A stretch of DNA of 8,713 nt, taken from the NCBI GenBank assembly GCA_030042795.1, contig JASHYZ010000079.1:1-8713 (forward strand), read 5' to 3'. Shown here one piece after another: positions 6,382-8,713 of this stretch; within the stretch, counting starts at the first letter, position 1, and every line of letters begins with the position of its first letter. A program made the position numbers and the translations under genes. Source of the DNA: Terriglobia bacterium (GTDB lineage: Bacteria; Acidobacteriota; Terriglobia; UBA7540). The notes beneath the pieces are model-generated. The model was not told the origin of the DNA, did no database searches, and saw only the letters and a list, made by a program, of their open reading frames with translations.

Positions 6382-7400
6382 GCGTTTTGGATCGCCTCCG
6401 CCAGTTCGCGACCGGTTACCGTCGCGGTGCCACTTTTCATCACGACCAGACCACCGGCGCAGTTGGCGAGCCGCGCGGCATCCAGAAAGCCGGCGCTCAC
6501 GGCGAGCGCCGCGGTGAAGACCGCTATCACAGTATCACCAGCGCCGGTGACGTCCGCGACTTGATCAGAGCCAAAGATGCTGAGAGCTTGTGGCGCGCGG
6601 GCCGGCTCGTAAAGCATCATCCCCTCGCGCCCACGCGTCACCAGCAGAGCTTGAAACCGCTGCCGCTTGAGCACCTGGCCAGCCAGCCGGTTGAGCACCT
6701 CGATCCTCTCGCCGATCTCCGCACTGAACGCCAGCTCCATCTCCTGCTCGTTGGGAGTGGCGGCGGTCAGGCCCGCGTAGCTCCTGAGATCATACCGCGA
6801 GTCCAGAGTGATGGGCGGGCATTGCCCCTTCTGTCCGCCGCGGCTTCGCCGGAGCCAATCGATCTCGCGGGGACCGGTCGCACCGTATCCGTAATCCGAG
6901 ACCAGCACGGCTGCACCCCGCGCACGCTGGATGGACGCAGCTTGTGTCAATCGCCGCCGCAAACGAGCGTCCAGTGGCGCTTCGGGTTCGCGGTCCACTC
7001 GCACGATCTGCTGTGGCCGCCCGTGCCCGATGGCACCTAAGAGCCGCGACTTGGTAGGTGTGCGATACTCCTTCGGCCTCAGCACCAGCCTGGTCTCTAC
7101 GCCCTTTCCCGCGAAGTAGCGAAGAAGAGCGTCGCCGGCTTCATCCTCACCTGCCGCGCCCGCGAGGATAACCCGCGCGCCCAGGTCGGCCAGGTTGTTG
7201 GCCGCATTGGCGCCGCCGCCGGGCAGAATTTGTTTCTCGCGCTGCTTCAAAATCAGAACAGGGGCCTCGCGCGAGACGCGGGCAATCTGCCCGTAGACGA
7301 ATTCGTCGGCCACCAGATCACCTAGCATCACGATGGGCGTGCCGCTAAAGCGTTTGATGATGCGCACCAGGTGGGCGCGGTCTGAAGCGTTGAGCTTCAT
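6378..7400 (-). CDS. rfaE1: D-glycero-beta-D-manno-heptose 7-phosphate kinase (HldE N-terminal type)
   Basis: 340 residues from the ATG at 7400, a PfkB/ribokinase-family sugar kinase. It is expected to phosphorylate heptose 7-phosphate at C1, the first of the two steps now divided between this gene and its neighbour. Motifs: [14 protein letters not shown] (24-37), REAPVLIL (44-51), the sugar-side glycines [16 protein letters not shown] (60-75), TPNEQE (215-220), [11 protein letters not shown] (254-264), and the PfkB signature [13 protein letters not shown] (283-295) with the catalytic Asp of GAGD (286-289). The start at 7400 is preferred because it has a GGA motif 7 nt upstream and fits the usual N-terminal length. 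A GTG at 7472 in the same frame would add 24 unrelated residues and lie only 5 bp after waaF, which is the main argument for it. Overlaps the adenylyltransferase gene by 4 bp. Confidence 0.92.
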   Translation of the reverse strand: MKLNASDRAHLVRIIKRFSGTPIVMLGDLVADEFVYGQIARVSREAPVLILKQREKQILPGGGANAANNLADLGARVILAGAAGEDEAGDALLRYFAGKGVETRLVLRPKEYRTPTKSRLLGAIGHGRPQQIVRVDREPEAPLDARLRRRLTQAASIQRARGAAVLVSDYGYGATGPREIDWLRRSRGGQKGQCPPITLDSRYDLRSYAGLTAATPNEQEMELAFSAEIGERIEVLNRLAGQVLKRQRFQALLVTRGREGMMLYEPARAPQALSIFGSDQVADVTGAGDTVIAVFTAALAVSAGFLDAARLANCAGGLVVMKSGTATVTGRELAEAIQNA

Positions 7401-7477
7401 GCAGGTTTCCGTAAACGCGGCGTCCGCGGCATTGTTCTCGAACGAGCAGCGCTCTCTTGCAGCGCCTTCCACTCCGT

Positions 7478-8572
7478 TCAGGGCCGGCGTCCGCGAGCGG
7501 ACTCATATGCGGCCACTAACTCCAGAGAGGCGCGGTGGACGTCGTCAACACTTACCGAATTCATACACCGGAAATCGATGGGGCACTCCCGCAACCCACA
7601 GGGGCTGCATTCCACATGATGCCTCACCACGCGTGCCCACGGGCTAAGCGGGCCCGTGGCGCGCGCGTCCGTTGAACCGAAAATTGCGACCACGGGCACA
7701 CCCATGGCAGCCGCCACGTGCATCGCGCCCGAATCGTTGGCCACCACCAGCCGACAGAGACCGGTCAGCGCCATCCATTGGCGCAGCGTCGTGGTGCCCG
7801 CAAGCACCAGCGGCGTGCGTTGCATGGCGCGCGCCACCGCCTCCGCCAGCGGCCGCTCGTCCTTCGAGCCGAATACCAGCACGTCCGCTCCCAAAGCACC
7901 CACTAAACGGTCGCCCAACGCCGCGAAGCGCTCCATCGGCCAGCGCTTGGCCGGCCCGAAAGCTGCTCCGGGGTTGAGGCCCACGAAGCAGCGCGGCCCT
8001 TCGAGTCCCAAACCCTTGAGGGCATCAGCGGCCCAGCGCATCTCGACTTTGGTGGCTTCCAGGTGAACTTCACGTGCCGAAGCCGGTCGCTCGTCCACCA
8101 GGCCCGAGAGAAACAGCAGCTCGAGATACTCCGAAGACTGATGTCCCAGATAAGCCGGCGACGGTAGCCGCACGGCTTCCGTCAGAAGCGGTCCGCGCCC
8201 TTGAGTTCGATAGCCGACGCGAACGGGCACGCGCGCCCTCCACGCCATCCAGGCGGCGTGAAAAGCATGTTGGAACAGAACGACGGCGTCAAACCGCTCC
8301 CGCCGCAGGCTCTCGATCAACCTCGCGAAGCCGCTGCGCCCTTGGTGTTCACCCCCAGGGTCATAGATAATCAGACGGATCCGTGCGGGGTGATTCGAGT
8401 AGAGCTCGGCCACCCACGGCTTTGCCACTACTACAATCTCCGCCTCCGGATAACGGTCGCGCAGGAGCTCAATGGCCGGTAATGAGATGATGGCATCACC
8501 AACCCAGTTGGTGGCCCGCACCATGATCTTGGCGGGCTTGTCGAGTCTCACTCCGTAAGAAATCAAGCTCAT
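7478..8572 (-). CDS. waaF: Lipopolysaccharide heptosyltransferase II (GT9 family)
   Basis: 364 residues. It is expected to add the second heptose to the inner core, using ADP-heptose, in the cytoplasm at the inner membrane. Evidence: MVRATNWVGDAIISLPA (17-33), the WaaF form of the GT9 N-terminal motif; LNPGAAFGPAKRWP (199-212); NDSGAMHVAAAMGVPVVAIFGSTD (279-302) in the donor site; TGPLSPWARVV (306-316); and the cysteine-rich C-terminal run ECSPCGLRECPIDFRCM (321-337) with cysteines 322, 325, 330 and 336, typical of WaaF rather than WaaC. The ATG at 8572 is used, but neither it nor the in-frame ATG at 8524 (residue 17, right at the domain edge) has a good Shine-Dalgarno sequence, so up to 16 N-terminal residues are uncertain. 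It is the first gene of the minus-strand heptose operon. Confidence 0.94.
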   Translation of the reverse strand: MSLISYGVRLDKPAKIMVRATNWVGDAIISLPAIELLRDRYPEAEIVVVAKPWVAELYSNHPARIRLIIYDPGGEHQGRSGFARLIESLRRERFDAVVLFQHAFHAAWMAWRARVPVRVGYRTQGRGPLLTEAVRLPSPAYLGHQSSEYLELLFLSGLVDERPASAREVHLEATKVEMRWAADALKGLGLEGPRCFVGLNPGAAFGPAKRWPMERFAALGDRLVGALGADVLVFGSKDERPLAEAVARAMQRTPLVLAGTTTLRQWMALTGLCRLVVANDSGAMHVAAAMGVPVVAIFGSTDARATGPLSPWARVVRHHVECSPCGLRECPIDFRCMNSVSVDDVHRASLELVAAYESARGRRP

Positions 8573-8641
8573 TGTCGGATTTCAACTCTTGGCTTTGAAC
8601 AGCTATAACAGAGCGCGTTAAGTTGTGATACATGGTGCAGT

Positions 8642-8675
8642 GTATAAGAGCACGGCTTCAGCCGTGCCCTTATAC
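8642..8675. repeat. 34-bp palindrome (REP-like hairpin)
   Basis: Arms GTATAAGAGCACGGC (8642-8656) and GCCGTGCCCTTATAC (8661-8675) flank a TTCA loop; 14 of 15 positions pair, with one A-C mismatch at 8649/8668. It lies about 70 bp upstream of waaF and is not followed by a T-run on either strand, so a simple intrinsic terminator is unlikely. The shape fits an extragenic palindromic repeat, but only one copy is visible. Confidence 0.65.
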
Positions 8676-8713
8676 GCTACACACGATATACGCTACACAC
8701 GATTAAATACGCT
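8672..8713. repeat. 16-bp tandem direct repeat at the window edge
   Basis: ATACGCTACACACGAT occurs at 8672-8687 and again, exactly, at 8688-8703. A partial copy ATACGCT follows at 8707-8713 after a TAA-type spacer and is cut by the window end. The first copy overlaps the last bases of the neighbouring palindrome. The number of copies beyond the edge is unknown. Confidence 0.8.

Noticed and set aside
5725..6564. Open frame of 279 codons on the plus strand opposite the waaC/hldE genes
   Set aside because: It is antisense to three genes with strong family motifs, and its translation shows no domain or coherent hydrophobic pattern.
7656..8066. Plus-strand open frame opposite waaF
   Set aside because: Low-complexity Ala/Pro/Arg/Ser translation, antisense to a clear WaaF; a shadow frame.
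8642..8675. Intrinsic terminator
   Set aside because: The stem is strong but no T-run follows on either strand.
8672..8713. CRISPR array
   Set aside because: The 16-bp units are adjacent with no spacers of regular size, and there are no cas genes.

Overview
This 8.7 kb window looks chromosomal. It comes from a high-GC, LPS-bearing Gram-negative bacterium, most likely an Acidobacteriota member. That placement is inferred from the style of the proteins (a bacterial Ser/Thr kinase, a split heptose kinase/adenylyltransferase pair, and the flavour of the ComEC and WaaF sequences) and was not tested by any search.

Layout. At the left edge (1-226, minus) lies the 5' end of a Hanks-type Ser/Thr protein kinase, cut by the window. 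It is divergent from a full-length comEC/rec2-like gene (300-3071, plus), which codes for a DNA-uptake channel. The comEC 3' end overlaps the 3' end of a minus-strand gene for a DUF3108 exported protein (3024-3938). Between that gene and the next lies a 148-bp MITE-like inverted-repeat element (3943-4090) with TA at each end. Further right, all on the minus strand and read right to left, is a compact LPS inner-core heptose operon: waaF (heptosyltransferase II), an hldE N-terminal-type kinase gene, an hldE C-terminal-type adenylyltransferase gene, waaC (heptosyltransferase I), and an isoprenylcysteine-methyltransferase-like membrane protein. Neighbouring genes overlap by 4-11 bp at two junctions. 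The right edge (8573-8713) is non-coding, with a strong palindrome and a 16-bp tandem repeat.

How the genes work together. The HldE1/HldE2 pair phosphorylates and then adenylylates heptose to give ADP-heptose. WaaC and WaaF then add the first and second heptose to Kdo2-lipid A. GmhA, GmhB, HldD and WaaA are not in the window. The membrane methyltransferase and the DUF3108 protein trail the operon and may have envelope roles, but their substrates cannot be read from sequence.

I found no dramatic new system. The most notable observations are a ComEC whose C-terminal metallo-beta-lactamase-like domain is full length but appears to have lost its metal-binding motifs, and the MITE-like element sitting 4 bp from the start codon of the DUF3108 gene, where it replaces the expected ribosome-binding region.
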